Assembly (NCBI RefSeq): GCF_003854935.1
Contig: NZ_CP033971.1
Coordinates: 186,001 to 250,000 of the forward strand
DNA length: 64,000 nucleotides
Origin: Cupriavidus pauculus
GTDB taxonomy: Bacteria > Pseudomonadota > Gammaproteobacteria > Burkholderiales > Burkholderiaceae
Direction of reading: 5' to 3'
The notes beneath the pieces were generated by a model, which searched no databases, was not told where the DNA came from, and worked only from the letters and a program-made list of their open reading frames with translations. Shown here piece after piece: positions 43,933 to 54,060 of this stretch. A program made the translations under genes and the position numbers. Each line of letters begins with the position of its first letter. Position 1 is the stretch's first letter.

Positions 43933-45514
43933 CTACCTGAGCGCAATGGTTAGATTCTCTGCGGGCGTGGCCGTAAAGCCAACGTCATAGGATTTGACCT
44001 TGGAAGGTGACACATCGTAGATCGTGCCTCCCGGTGCGCCGAGCGGGCCGGTTGAGCCGCTGCTACTAATTTGCTCAGCGGCAGGCGACCGGAAGCCCTG
44101 AGCGACGTTGGCAAACAGGTCCAGCCGCGGTAGCACGGACCAAACTGCGCCAACCTTCGGCGTAGTGACGCCGGCGAAATAGTGCGTGCTGGCAGCCGGC
44201 AATTTCAGGTTGCCAATATCGTAGTCAAACCAGTCTCGGCGCAGACCGCCAGTCAGCTTGACAGTTTCCACGGGCTTGAACTGTCCCTGGACAAACAGAC
44301 CATACGTCAGCAGGTTCAACCGTTGCGCGTTGATGTAGTTGGAAGTTGGGACACCGTTTACCCAGACTTGTCGTTGCGCGTCACCGTTATCGCGCCGCAG
44401 TTCTGCCCCAACCATTAGGGCCGCGCGGTCGCCGAAGGTAAAGTTGTTGGCGATCCGTCCACCGAAGAAATTGCGGTCGTCGGTGCCCACCGTGTGCTGA
44501 ATGCTGCTGGTGGCAATTGCGCGCTGTCGGTCGAACACCTCTCCGTACAGTGTGGCGTACCAACCCTCCTCTCCAGAGGCGGGCGTACGATTCAGTGCAA
44601 ACATCGAACGCTTCCCACTGCCGAATCCTGTAAGGCCATACTGGGTGGAGCGCGGGTCCACCTTTCCGGATTCGAGATCACCGAGCAGCAGGTAGCCCTG
44701 CCGACCGATACTCGGACCGATAGTGGTTCAGTCTCAAGCTGTAGATGCCATCGCCAACTTTCGTCGAGAGTTTCCACATGAAGTTGTCGCGATCCGTACT
44801 TGCGTCATATCGATAGCTGTGCGTTCGGTAAACGTCGCCGACAAAAACCGACTGGATTGGGGCCGCTTCCGCGTAGTATGCATAGCTCCCCGACAACACG
44901 AGCGACACCCGTTTGCCGTCGTATCGATCGAGGCCCACGCCAATGCTCGAAGGCACCGCCCCGCTGACGGTCGAAATTGGCACTGCACCCGCCCGATTCT
45001 GGTCGCCGTAGAGTGCGGAGACTGGACCCTTGATGACGTCAATCTGACCAATCATATCGGGCGTCATCCATTCGAGAAAGGCCGGACCGTGGCCTGCTCC
45101 GGCCTGGCTCGAAGGTACGTTCTGCGGTACGCCGTCGACGTACACGGCCGTATCCGCGCCGTGAGTACCCTGAGTTGCAAAGCCGCGCATACGGAAGCCG
45201 TTGCCGGTGTCCCCTTGGTCAATATTGTTGGCTACGACGCCAGGAACCCGACGGAACATATTCGAGATGTCGCGGCCGATGTTTATCGTGCCGAGCTCTT
45301 CCTGGGAAATGGTCGACACCGCTGCAGGCAGCGCGGTACTGTCTGTCGTGACTATCGCGCGCCTTCCTTGCATGTCGACTTGGTTGTCCGCCACCACGCT
45401 CACGGTGGGTAAGACAGCGACCTGCTCGTCTTCTGCGGCGTAGCTCATGCCACTGCAGACGAGCGGAATCAGCGCCGCCAATGGCGACGCGCGATGCGTT
45501 TTGAGTAATTTCAT
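43933..45514 (-). pseudogene. TonB-dependent receptor, frameshifted and 3'-truncated
   Basis: The 5' part (45514 to about 44690) has a signal peptide (LAALIPLVCSGMSYAAE) and a plug domain: FRRVPGVVANNIDQGDTGNG, FRMRGFATQG, VDGVPQNVPSS, QIDVIKGPVSALYGDQNRAG. After YRSEYRSAG the frame is lost; removing one G from a GGG run near 44700 restores it into YLLLGDLESGKVDPRSTQYG and the barrel region, which continues to PSKVKSYDVGFTATPAENLT and then stops at 43933. The total of about 525 codons is some 150-200 short of a ferric-siderophore receptor, so the last barrel strands are missing too. Two independent lesions indicate a dead gene. Codon use is less GC-rich than in the neighbouring operon. Confidence 0.8.
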
Positions 45515-45544
45515 AGGACCTGCGGCCGGCGCGAGATCGCCGAC

Positions 45545-46091
45545 TTGCTTAAAAATTTAGTGCGAGCATCAACCACTGGCCAAGTGGCAAACAAGATCCT
45601 GCTGCTAACGCGCACGACCCCAAAGGCCGAATGTGCGAAATCCACGGATGGCATCACCCTCTTTTACACGGACCTGGACCGTACCAAAGTCGAAGTTCGC
45701 AGAATCCCCAAGCATGGACGCGCAGCCGTCGACTCGAACGCCGTATTCATTGACGACCTCTTCGTTCCTGAATCGCACCGCATCGGCGAGGAGGGTAAAG
45801 GGTTCAAATACCTATTGGATGGCCTCAATCCTGAGCGCATCCTCGTCGCTGTGGAGGCCATTGGCATTGGTGAGGACGCGCTGCAGCGAGCTTCGCAGTA
45901 TGCACGGGATCGCGTGGTATTCAATCGCCCCATCGGCCAGAACCAGGCGATTCAGCATCCTTTAGCCGAATGTTGGCTAAGTCTAGTCTGCCCTGCTCAT
46001 GGCGGCAAGGGCCGCAACCCTGTACGACGGCGGCATGCCGTGCGCCGCAGAGGCGAACGGGGCCAAGTTCCTTGGAGCACGCGCCGGCTAA
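45545..46091 (+). pseudogene. Acyl-CoA dehydrogenase fragment
   Basis: The open part reads KILLLTRTTPKAECAKSTDG, FIDDLFVPESHRIGEEGKGF, YLLDGLNPERILVAVEAIG and ASQYARDRVVFNRPIGQNQA, the middle and start of the C-terminal helical domain of an acyl-CoA dehydrogenase. Between 45965 and 46000 the frame shifts: the continuing homology is in another frame as LMAARAATLYDGG and AAEANGAKFLGARAG, ending in TAA at 46089-46091. The N-terminal third and the catalytic C-terminus are absent. The original open frame runs by chance into the DUF485 gene, so an automatic caller may report one false 303-residue fusion. Confidence 0.75.
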
Positions 46092-46150
46092 GCGCGTCGC
46101 TATACGTTAACAAGCACCTGAACTTAACAGATTCTAGGACGGAGACACAA

Positions 46151-46456
46151 ATGCAGGAAGATGTGATTTATAGGTTAAAAAGCAGCGTCCAGTATCACGA
46201 GCTTGTTGACCGCCGCAGCCGGCTTGGCTGGCTTCTGACAGCCGTAGTGCTAGTGGTGTACTACGGCTACGTGCTGCTGATCGCGTTCGATAAGGAACTG
46301 CTCGCGACGCGCGTGGGCCAGGGCGTGATGACCTGGGGCATGCCAATCGGGCTGTTTGTCATCGTCTTCACCGTGGTGATCACGGGGCTCTATGTGCGCC
46401 ATGCCAATCGCGTCTACGACGACCTGACCGACCGCATCTTGCAGGAGCTCGCATGA
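46151..46456 (+). CDS. DUF485 small inner-membrane protein (YjcH-like)
   Basis: A 101-residue protein with two predicted membrane helices, [20 protein letters not shown] and [20 protein letters not shown], and cytoplasmic charged ends ([10 protein letters not shown], then [19 protein letters not shown]). It is the DUF485 protein that regularly accompanies the acetate symporter gene actP. A GGAG precedes its ATG (46151), and its stop overlaps the actP start by four bases. The longer in-frame extension upstream belongs to the acyl-CoA dehydrogenase fragment and is not part of it. Its role is probably in symporter assembly or function. Confidence 0.92.
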   Translation: MQEDVIYRLKSSVQYHELVDRRSRLGWLLTAVVLVVYYGYVLLIAFDKELLATRVGQGVMTWGMPIGLFVIVFTVVITGLYVRHANRVYDDLTDRILQELA

Positions 46457-48120
46457 AGAGAGGTCAAGTATTGGGGGCATCCACGACTTGCGCTGCGCTG
46501 TGGCTGTCCACCGGCGCTTTCGCGGCGGGCGGAGACCTGGGCCAAGCGGTGAAACAGCCGACCAACTGGACGGCTATCGGCATGTTCGTGGTGTTCGTGA
46601 TCGGCACGCTGTTCATCACCAGATGGGCGGCCAAGAAGACCAAGTCCGCGGCCACGTTCTACACGGGCGGCGGCATCACCGGTTTCCAGAACGGCCTGGC
46701 GATTGCCGGCGACTTCATGTCCGCGGCGTCGTTCCTGGGCATCTCGGCGGCGGTGTACACCAGCGGCTACGACGGCCTGATCTATTCGATCGGGTTCCTG
46801 GTCGGCTGGCCGATCATCACCTTCCTACTGGCGGAGCGCCTGCGCAATCTGGGGCGGTTCACGTTTGCGGACGTAGCCGCGTACCGCTTCAAGCAAGCAC
46901 CGATCCGTGCCTTTGCGGCTTCGGGCACGCTGGTGGTGGTGGCGTTCTATCTGATTGCCCAGATGGTCGGCGCCGGGCAACTGATCAAGCTGCTGTTCGG
47001 GCTCGAATACTGGGTGGCCGTGGTTATCGTGGGTGCCCTGATGATGATCTACGTGCTGTTCGGCGGCATGACCGCCACCACGTGGGTGCAGATCATCAAG
47101 GCCTGCCTGCTGCTGGGCGGCGCGACGTTCATGGCCTTCATGGTGATGGCGCAGTATCACTTCAGCCCCGAGGCGTTGTTCGCCAAGGCGGTGGAAGTGC
47201 ATGCCAAGAAGGACTCGATCATGAGTCCGGGCAACTTCATCAAGGACCCGATCTCGGCCATCTCGTTCGGCATCGCGCTGATGTTCGGCACGGCCGGCCT
47301 GCCGCACATCCTGATGCGCTTCTTTACCGTGCCCAATGCTAAGGAAGCACGCAAGTCGGTGTTCTGGGCCACCACGTGGATCGGCTATTTCTACATCCTG
47401 ACCTTCATCATCGGCTTTGGCGCGATCGTGCTGGTGGGCACCAATGCCAGCTTCCAGGACGGCAGCGGCAAGCTGCTGGGCGGCGTGAACATGGCAGCGG
47501 TGCATCTGGCCAGCGCGGTCGGCGGCAACGTGTTCCTAGGCTTCATCTCGGCGGTGGCCTTTGCGACCATCCTGGCGGTGGTTGCCGGCCTAACGCTGGC
47601 CGGTGCTTCGGCGGTCTCGCACGACCTGTACCAGACGGTCTTCAAGCACGGCAAGGCAACGAGCGCCGAGGAACTGCGCGTGTCGAAGCTGACGACGATC
47701 GTGCTGGGCTTCGTCGCGGTGGTGCTGGGTATCGTGTTTGAGAAGCAGAACATCGCGTTCATGGTGTCGCTGGCGTTTGCCGTGGCGGCGTCGGCCAACT
47801 TCCCAGTGCTGTTCCTGTCGGTGCTGTGGAAGGGCTGCACCACGCGTGGCGCGATGGTGGGTGGCTTCCTGGGGCTGCTGTCGGCCGTGGTGCTGACGGT
47901 GCTGTCGCAGGCCGTCTGGGTGAACGTGTTCCACTTCAAGACTGCGCCATTCCCATATACGTCGCCGGCGCTGTTCTCGATGACGGTCGGCTTCTTCGGT
48001 ATCTGGCTGTTCTCGGTGACCGACAAGTCGGCGCGGGCCCGTTTGGACAAGGCGGGCTACGAGGCACAGGAACTGCGCTCCGAGACGGGTATTGGTGCAG
48101 GACAGGCCACTGCCCATTAG
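46453..48120 (+). CDS. actP: Cation/acetate symporter
   Basis: A sodium:solute symporter of 555 residues with an N-terminal cleavable-looking segment ([16 protein letters not shown]) and about 13 membrane spans. The first core helix carries [20 protein letters not shown] and [20 protein letters not shown], typical of ActP, and [20 protein letters not shown] is the SSF signature region. It imports acetate and other short monocarboxylates with Na+. It is translationally coupled to the DUF485 gene. Codon use is strongly native, in contrast to the decayed genes on both sides: this pair is an intact island in a degraded stretch. The stop at 48118-48120 is immediately followed by the broken end of an SDR gene. 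Confidence 0.95.
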   Translation: MKRGQVLGASTTCAALWLSTGAFAAGGDLGQAVKQPTNWTAIGMFVVFVIGTLFITRWAAKKTKSAATFYTGGGITGFQNGLAIAGDFMSAASFLGISAAVYTSGYDGLIYSIGFLVGWPIITFLLAERLRNLGRFTFADVAAYRFKQAPIRAFAASGTLVVVAFYLIAQMVGAGQLIKLLFGLEYWVAVVIVGALMMIYVLFGGMTATTWVQIIKACLLLGGATFMAFMVMAQYHFSPEALFAKAVEVHAKKDSIMSPGNFIKDPISAISFGIALMFGTAGLPHILMRFFTVPNAKEARKSVFWATTWIGYFYILTFIIGFGAIVLVGTNASFQDGSGKLLGGVNMAAVHLASAVGGNVFLGFISAVAFATILAVVAGLTLAGASAVSHDLYQTVFKHGKATSAEELRVSKLTTIVLGFVAVVLGIVFEKQNIAFMVSLAFAVAASANFPVLFLSVLWKGCTTRGAMVGGFLGLLSAVVLTVLSQAVWVNVFHFKTAPFPYTSPALFSMTVGFFGIWLFSVTDKSARARLDKAGYEAQELRSETGIGAGQATAH

Positions 48121-48684
48121 ATGGGGTAATCGTACTTTCCGTATTGTCACCCCACTATCCTTAATTTCGGCCTTGACCGCTTCCACAAACGATATGAGAA
48201 AGGCTTTCGTCGCCCCGTATACAGCCTCATATGGCGTTGGCATCGTTCCAGAGATGGAGGCGGTATAAAGGAGCTTCCCTTTTCCTGCCGCAACCATGCC
48301 AGGAAGGAGCAACTTGGTCAGGTGCACCTGCGAGATCGCATTTAGTTGGATCAGCTTCAACTCGTCGGAGAATTGTGTGCCTCCCAAGAAGTAGCCTCCG
48401 AGGCCGACGCCAGCGTTTAACGCGGCGGCAGCCAACGGGCGGTCCAACGCCGCGATGGTATTAACCAGACCCTCGACCCCGCCGGAAGCTGTTAAGTCGG
48501 CAGAAACTACAATAGATCGGACTCCAGTCGCTTCGACAGCCTCTGCTGTTCGTACTAGCCCATCGTTCTCACCGGTCGCGGTAAGGACCACGTCGTATCC
48601 ATCGGCTGCGAACAGTCGCGCGAGCTCGTAGCCGATTCCGCTCGACGCTCCCGTCACAAGGGCAAGTGGACGCTCTTCAGCCAT
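48121..48684 (-). pseudogene. Short-chain dehydrogenase/reductase, 3' end lost at actP
   Basis: From the ATG at 48684 the protein reads LALVTGASSGIGYELARLFA (NAD(P)-binding glycine motif), ADLTASGGVEGLVNTIAALD, AALNAGVGLGGYFLGG, LLYTASISGT and YEAVYGATKAFLISFVEAVK with the catalytic Ser and the Tyr-x-x-x-Lys pair. Homology stops after IKDSGVT, only a few bases from the actP stop, and the frame continues antisense through actP for about 177 meaningless codons. About 70-90 normal C-terminal residues that close the substrate pocket are therefore missing. Composition is lower-GC than actP. It is a broken gene at a recombination joint. Confidence 0.75.
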
Positions 48685-48942
48685 TCTCGGACCTCTCCTG
48701 TGTTCAGCAGCCAGGGACCTCGGCTACCCAATAACTACCATCCTAGCGGCAAACGCTTTGAATGCGATTCCAGGCGACGTTGAGTTCTACTCAACGATTG
48801 TTCTCACCGCCATCGTCGGCCATGCGGCTCAGAAAAAATCTACGCTTACTAAACGAAATTTCGCGAACGGCGCAATGTTGAGTTGGTCTGGTTGGAGACC
48901 CGCTCGCGCTCCGTTCGGCGGCCCGGACTGCGCGGATAGTGA

Positions 48943-50085
48943 TTAGTCGTCTTTTCGCTGATTGAACAGCCACTCCCGTACCGATTCGGTCTGATATGCA
49001 TACACCCAAGACCAATGCTCGTTCGGATCCAAGAAGGTGCCTGCCGGCAACTCTGTGTAGCGCGGACTTCCGCCCGCCTTTCTGAGCGCCTCGACCGACT
49101 GCCGCGAGTAACTCACTGGGATAACCTGGTCCTCTTCGGCATGGAACGCCCAAATTGGCATTGACTTCAGTTTTTCCATCTGCGTGGGATCCCCGCCGCC
49201 GGCAATGGGGATCATGGCCGCGAAAAGGTCGGGCCGAAGCAAACCAATGTTCCAGGTACCGAATCCGCCTTGAGACAGTCCCGTCACGTAGACGCGGTTG
49301 CGCTCCACGCCGTATTCCTTCATGACCTTCTCAAGCACGGCAAGGGCGAGCTTCACATCGGTTGAAGGCTTTAGCGCGTCCTCCATGAAGCGTTCACCGT
49401 CGCGGTTGCGCGTAATGCCGAATCCTCCAATGGGTGACTTGGGGTCCTGATTGAGGTAACTATGAGCCTGCGGCGCCAACACAAATGCGGGACGTCTGGC
49501 TTGCTCCTCCGGCTTCGCCCACACCGTCGCGCCTTGAGTACCGAGGAGTTGCTTCTCGTTGTCCGAGCCACCTTCCCCTCCGCCATGCAGGAACATCACC
49601 AACGGATATCGCTTGTGCGGATCATAGTTTGGTGGAACATACAGCCGATACGGCATAGTCGCGCCCGTTGCAGCGTCCACGTATGTTAGCTTCAGGAACG
49701 CATCTGCAACCGGTCGGATATCCTCACGGTGCACGGTCACCGAGTAGGCTCGCGTCGTCTCACCATCCGGCGCGAGCACGTTGATTGTCAATCTGTTATC
49801 CCCTGACTGAAGTTCCTTCCGATACCAATTTAACGAAGGAACGGGATCACCGTTTATTTTGATTTTGCTCTTGCCAACCCATGCAGACGCGCGGATCTGG
49901 ATCGCTTTAATGTCACTACGTACCCAAACCTGATAATCCGAGCGATCGGGCGAAAATGCGGGGACAATGGTTGTGCCGCCTGTCGCACGGACGGCCAGCG
50001 TCTCCAGGTTAGCGTTCTGCGAGACCGCCATCGCCGCACTTGAAATCATGCAGCCAATCATGAAAGCCGTTACGAGCTTGCGCAC
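48943..50085 (-). CDS. Secreted alpha/beta hydrolase (esterase) with N-terminal cadherin-like beta domain
   Basis: A 380-residue protein with a signal peptide (VRKLVTAFMIGCMISSAAMA). The start is GTG at 50085 with GGGAGA seven bases upstream; a longer frame lacks a signal. Residues ~25-125 form a cadherin-like beta-sandwich (LETLAVRATGGT, FSPDRSDYQVWV, RLTINVLAPDGETTRAYSVT). The rest is an alpha/beta hydrolase of the PHB-depolymerase/feruloyl-esterase group: PLVMFLHGGGEGGSDN is the oxyanion region, GLSQGGFGTWNIG the nucleophile elbow, and HAEEDQVIPVSYSRQ with a final His in PNEHWSW complete the triad. It probably cleaves ester-linked polymers or glycans in the periplasm or outside. It is an isolated gene. 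Confidence 0.88.
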   Translation of the reverse strand: MRKLVTAFMIGCMISSAAMAVSQNANLETLAVRATGGTTIVPAFSPDRSDYQVWVRSDIKAIQIRASAWVGKSKIKINGDPVPSLNWYRKELQSGDNRLTINVLAPDGETTRAYSVTVHREDIRPVADAFLKLTYVDAATGATMPYRLYVPPNYDPHKRYPLVMFLHGGGEGGSDNEKQLLGTQGATVWAKPEEQARRPAFVLAPQAHSYLNQDPKSPIGGFGITRNRDGERFMEDALKPSTDVKLALAVLEKVMKEYGVERNRVYVTGLSQGGFGTWNIGLLRPDLFAAMIPIAGGGDPTQMEKLKSMPIWAFHAEEDQVIPVSYSRQSVEALRKAGGSPRYTELPAGTFLDPNEHWSWVYAYQTESVREWLFNQRKDD

Positions 50086-50456
50086 TATGTAGTCTCCCTT
50101 GTATTTTTTAGCGGGCGCGTGCGGCCTTTGCGCCTGAAATTGCCAGCCCAATGGACGTTGCGCACGGACGGTGTCAGTGCGAGAAAATTCTCGATCGAGC
50201 TGGAAGCGACGACAAGCGATGAAATGTCATATATGCGTTAATTTCCGTCACGTTGCATTGCACAACCGAGAGCTCGGCTGATCGCAGAAACCTCGTGGGA
50301 GGCGCAGCTACCCGATCATCGCTCCCGCCGGACGGGGGTTCCCATACCTGCGACCCGGTTACAAGGCGCAGACTTGGCTCTCTTCCTCCGTATCTCCTCG
50401 CTCTGTTCGTCATCGAGCGTTGGTTAGCCGTGGTCGAAGGATATTTGCTACTGCTT
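50086..50456. other. Intergenic, no gene recognised
   Basis: These 371 bases hold the GTG-gene promoter side at the right end of the esterase gene and then a stretch of mixed composition up to the truncated aldo/keto reductase. Open frames here have no family likeness. A short CCGAG/CTCGG stem occurs near 50267. I see no tRNA, terminator with U-tract or convincing regulatory palindrome. Confidence 0.5.
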
Positions 50457-51140
50457 TCAGTTGAGGACGTCCGGGTCGGGTCCGAGCCGCCATCGGCGAT
50501 CCAACCTGGCGATGGCGGCATGGTCGCTGACATCAAGGCTGAAGTCGAAGACTTGAGCGTTGCTGCGAATACGTATCGGTGTGACCGATTTAGGGATAAC
50601 AATTCGCCCGCTCTCGAGATGCCAGCGGATCACCACCTGAGCAGGCGTTCGACTGTGCTTTGTGGCTATCTGAACGATGGCTTCATCCGATAGCGCGTGG
50701 TTCTGGGCAAGCGGGCTCCGCGCCTGCGTGTGAATGTTCAGGCTACGGTGCAGCATTTGGAGTTCATCTTGTTGCATGTAAGGATGCAACTCCACCTGAT
50801 TCAGGACCGGTATCACGTTCGTCTCGTCGATCAGTCTCGCAAGCTGCGTCCCGGTGAAGTTTGAAACGCCAATCGAGCGCACGAGTCCCTCGCTGCGCAT
50901 CGCGATCATCGCCTGCCATGTCTCAATGTAAAGATTTTTTGAGGGTGCAGGCCAGTGGATCAACAGTAGATCTGCGTACTCAAGGCCAAGACGCTCCAGG
51001 CTTTGAGCTAGGGCGTCTCGCGTTCGGGCGGCGCCCTGCGCGTCGTTCCATATCTTGGTGGTGACAAATACGTCCGAGCGCGGCACACCGCTCTCCACGA
51101 GTCCCTGACCGACACTGGCTTCATTCCCGTAGATTGCCGC
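50457..51140 (-). pseudogene. Aldo/keto reductase, 5'-truncated
   Basis: The frame contains AIYGNEASVGQGLVESGVPR (the active-site Tyr segment of AKRs), RSDVFVTTKIWND, YADLLLIHWPAPS, GLVRSIGVSNFTGTQLARL, VLNQVELHPYMQQDEL and the coenzyme motif RIVIPKSVTPIRIRSNAQVF. The first ~45-50 residues of the TIM barrel, with the first strand and the catalytic Asp, are missing: homology ends near 51145, where dnaE2 sequence begins on the other strand. An internal ATG-like start would give a 213-residue product lacking an active site. It is therefore a truncated gene joined to dnaE2 by recombination. Confidence 0.72.
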
Positions 51141-51144
51141 GACG

Positions 51145-53036
51145 GGATCGCGCGGCGCTGGCGGCGGCTGTCTCCACCTATCGACCGCGTGGGGCGTTGC
51201 GTGAATCGGGCAACGCGCTCGGTGTCGATCCCGCCATCGTGGACATGGTCCCCAAGGCCCACCATTGGTTCGACAGCAAAGAAGACCTGCTCAAGCGGCT
51301 CGAAGAGAGTGGCGTAGATACGGAGAGCGAACTCACGCAACGATGGGCGAGCATGGCAACGCAGTTGCTTGGTTTCCCTCGGCATCTGTCCCAGCATAGC
51401 GGCGGATTCGTCATCGCACGCGGCAAGCTGTCCCGGCTCGTCCCCATCGAAAATGCGGCGATGCCGGATCGCAGTGTCATCCAGTGGGACAAAGACGATC
51501 TGGATGCGGTCGGGCTGCTCAAGGTCGACGTGCTGGCCTCGGCATGCTTTCCGCAATCCACAGGGCGCTCGATCTCGTGGCCGAGCAACGCGGCGAAGTC
51601 TTTGAGCTGCAGGACATCCCTGCAGAAGACCCCGAGACCTACGCGATGCTGTGCCGCGCTGACAGCGTTGGTGTGTTCCAGGTCGAATCCCGTGCCGAGA
51701 TGTCCATGCTGCCGCGCCTGCGGCCGCGCACCTTCTATGATCTGGTCATCGAGGTCGCGATCGTGCGTCCTGGTCCGGTGCAGGGCGGCATGGTCCATCC
51801 GTACCTGCGCCGGCGGCAGGGAAAGGAGCCAGTGAGCTAACCCAGTCCGGAGATGGAGATCGCCCTGTCGCGCACGCTCGGCGTGCGCATCTTCCAGGAG
51901 CAGGTCATGCAGGTGGCCATGCTTGCGGCTGGATTCTCCGCAGGAGAAGCCGACCAGTTGCGCCGGGCGATGGCAGCCTGGAAGCGCAAGGGTGGTCTGG
52001 AGCGCTATTACGATCGCATCGTCAGCGGCATGCTCGAACGCGGCTACGAGCGGGAGTTTGCCGAATCGATCTTCCAGCAGATCCATGGCTTCGGCGAATA
52101 CGGATTCCCCGAGAGCCATGCCGCGAGCTTCGCCCTTCTCGTCTATGCCAGTGCCTGGCTCAAATGCCATGAGCCGGCCGCGTTCCTCTGCGCCTTGCTC
52201 AACAGCCAGCCAATGGGGTTCTACAGCCGTCGCAACTGGTGCAGGATGCCAAGCGCCATGGTGTCACCGTGCTGCCGGCCGACGTCGCGGTGAGTGGCTG
52301 GGATTCGTCGCTGGAGCCAGACGAAACAGGACCGCGCGTGCGCCTCGGCCTGTCGTTGGTGCGCGGCATGCGGGAGGAATCTGCGCGGCGCATCGAAACA
52401 TGCCGTGCGGTGCGCGATTTCGATAGCGTCACCGATCTGGCGCGCCGAGCAGCACTGGACCGCCACGACATGCAGGTGCTCGCAGCTAGCGACGCCCTTC
52501 GCACCCTAGCGGGGGATCGGCGTCACGCATTGTGGGAAGCGTCTGTGGCCGTACCGGACAAGGATCTGCTGAAGGTCGCCGACTTAGCGGAGGAGTCTCC
52601 CGCGTTGGCGCCGCCGACCGAAGGCGAGACCATCCTCGGCGACTACCGCTCGATGGGACTGACGCTGCAACGGCATCCCCTCGCGCTGCTGCGACGCCAA
52701 TTGGCCGGCAAACGGTTCGAGACTGCTGCTACGCTTGCCACCTATGCCAATCGGCAACTCGCGCGCGGCGCCGGCATTGTGACGGTCCGGCAACGCCCCG
52801 GTACGGCCAAAGGCGTGTTGTTCCTGACGATCGAAGACGAGACCGGCAACGTGAACGTCATCGTATGGCCGTCAGTGCTAGAAAATTTTCGGAAAGAGAT
52901 CCTCAACGCCTCCCTGCTCGGCGTCTACGGCCAGTGGCAGGCTGACGGTGACGTGAAACACCTCGTCGCACAATACGCGGTGGATCTCTCTCCTATGCTA
53001 GGCGCCTTAGAAACACAGAGCCGAAACTTCTGCTGA
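51145..53036 (+). pseudogene. dnaE2: Error-prone DNA polymerase dnaE2 (imuC), broken
   Basis: About 630 codons of the C-terminal half of DnaE2 are present in three frames. Piece 1: [54 protein letters not shown] frameshift near 51540 leads to [20 protein letters not shown] and [20 protein letters not shown], which ends at a TAA at 51838-51840 where a Tyr codon is expected. Piece 2: [38 protein letters not shown] second frameshift near 52230 gives piece 3 with the OB-fold end (DETGNVNVIVWPSVLENF) and the natural C-terminus. The PHP domain and most of the palm are missing. It cannot encode a polymerase; imuA and imuB are not in the window. Confidence 0.85.
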
Positions 53037-53217
53037 CAGCTGTGGGCGGTAAATGGGTGTGATGTCAGGGGCATCGGCCCTCTTTCCAGATCGGCTCGAG
53101 CTACAGGGAATAGCGCCTTGAGAGCGCCCATAATGATGTAATCGCGCACAAAAACGATCTTTTTTCTTTATCTATCATTCGCATTAATTCAATCGTGCCA
53201 ACTGTAGCGCGTGATTT

Positions 53218-53245
53218 TTGACATCCGGTTTTGTCAGAGTATGAT
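53218..53245 (+). promoter_or_regulatory. Sigma70-type promoter for the membrane-protein gene
   Basis: TTGACA (53218-53223) and TATGAT (53240-53245) are separated by 16 bases in AT-rich sequence, 34 bases before the chosen ATG at 53279. It is one of the few near-consensus promoters in the window and supports the shorter start of the next gene. Confidence 0.65.
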
Positions 53246-53278
53246 TACCCCATCACATCGTCCTTTCGTCGGATCACA

Positions 53279-54022
53279 ATGAAATCACAAAATATAAAAT
53301 CGGCTAAGCAAATCGCTGTTGTGGTAGTTATCACTTCCGCTCTCGGTACGCCACTGTACTACGCTATTGAGGCAGGCAATGACAGGCTCATCGGAATCAT
53401 ATTTGCTATAATGATGCCGATCATGTTTTGCGCATTGTTCCGCAGTAACTTGAAAAAATATCGTTATGCGACCGAGTCGCAGAGAAAGCTCGCCAAACTT
53501 CAATCCGATCTGCCACTGCTGGTAACAGGAGTGTCCCTTGCGCTCACGCTCGTAACACAAGGGTTTATTAGTGAGTGGAATGATGGCTGGAAAATCGTCG
53601 AACGCATGGAGCCCGGCTTGACGACCATATCAAAATTTGTCAACTCCAAAGAGTGCGCTATACCGAGGCGGACTGCGGCGCCATGTTTTGCGGAGAAAGA
53701 GAGCTTGAAGGAAATCCATCAACAAATAATCAGTCCAAGCGCAGAGCAGATGAGGTTGACGCTTGAGAAACTTAGAGGAAATGTCTTCATAATGGTGTTG
53801 GACGAGCCGGTCGAGGCTAGAGAACGTTTGCGGGATATACTGGCTGCGTCCATCTCAGACATGGAAAGCCACCTTCCCCCCCAAATGTTGTGGCTGAAGT
53901 GGCTGAGTTTTCCGCTCGCGTTGTTGTCGGTTCTGATTTTTCTAGTGTCCGGCTCTATGCGGTTCGCCCTGTCGTGGGTGGATTGGGAAGCCGCTCGCCG
54001 CCGTGAAGGTTATCCCGCCTAA
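53279..54022 (+). CDS. Hypothetical inner-membrane protein
   Basis: A 247-residue protein of unknown family. Two hydrophobic helices near the N-terminus (IAVVVVITSALGTPLYYAI and LIGIIFAIMMPIMFCALF), a third at about 80-100 (LPLLVTGVSLALTLVTQGFI), then a ~110-residue soluble helical part with two Cys (KECAIPRR, APCFAEKE), and a final helix WLSFPLALLSVLIFLVSG. The layout is that of a small membrane sensor or effector with an external or cytoplasmic loop. The ATG at 53279 is used because a near-consensus promoter lies just upstream; a TTG at 53231 is inside that promoter. Codon use is AT-richer than core genes, indicating transfer. It lies 38 bases before the SRAP gene. Confidence 0.65.
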   Translation: MKSQNIKSAKQIAVVVVITSALGTPLYYAIEAGNDRLIGIIFAIMMPIMFCALFRSNLKKYRYATESQRKLAKLQSDLPLLVTGVSLALTLVTQGFISEWNDGWKIVERMEPGLTTISKFVNSKECAIPRRTAAPCFAEKESLKEIHQQIISPSAEQMRLTLEKLRGNVFIMVLDEPVEARERLRDILAASISDMESHLPPQMLWLKWLSFPLALLSVLIFLVSGSMRFALSWVDWEAARRREGYPA

Positions 54023-54060
54023 CTTTGCAAGCGCCTGAGCGCAGCCAGCAGGAGAAGCGC

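Noticed and set aside
50174-50602. Minus-strand frame of 142 codons between the esterase and aldo/keto reductase genes
   Set aside because: It overlaps the real aldo/keto reductase frame and has no domain or ribosome site.
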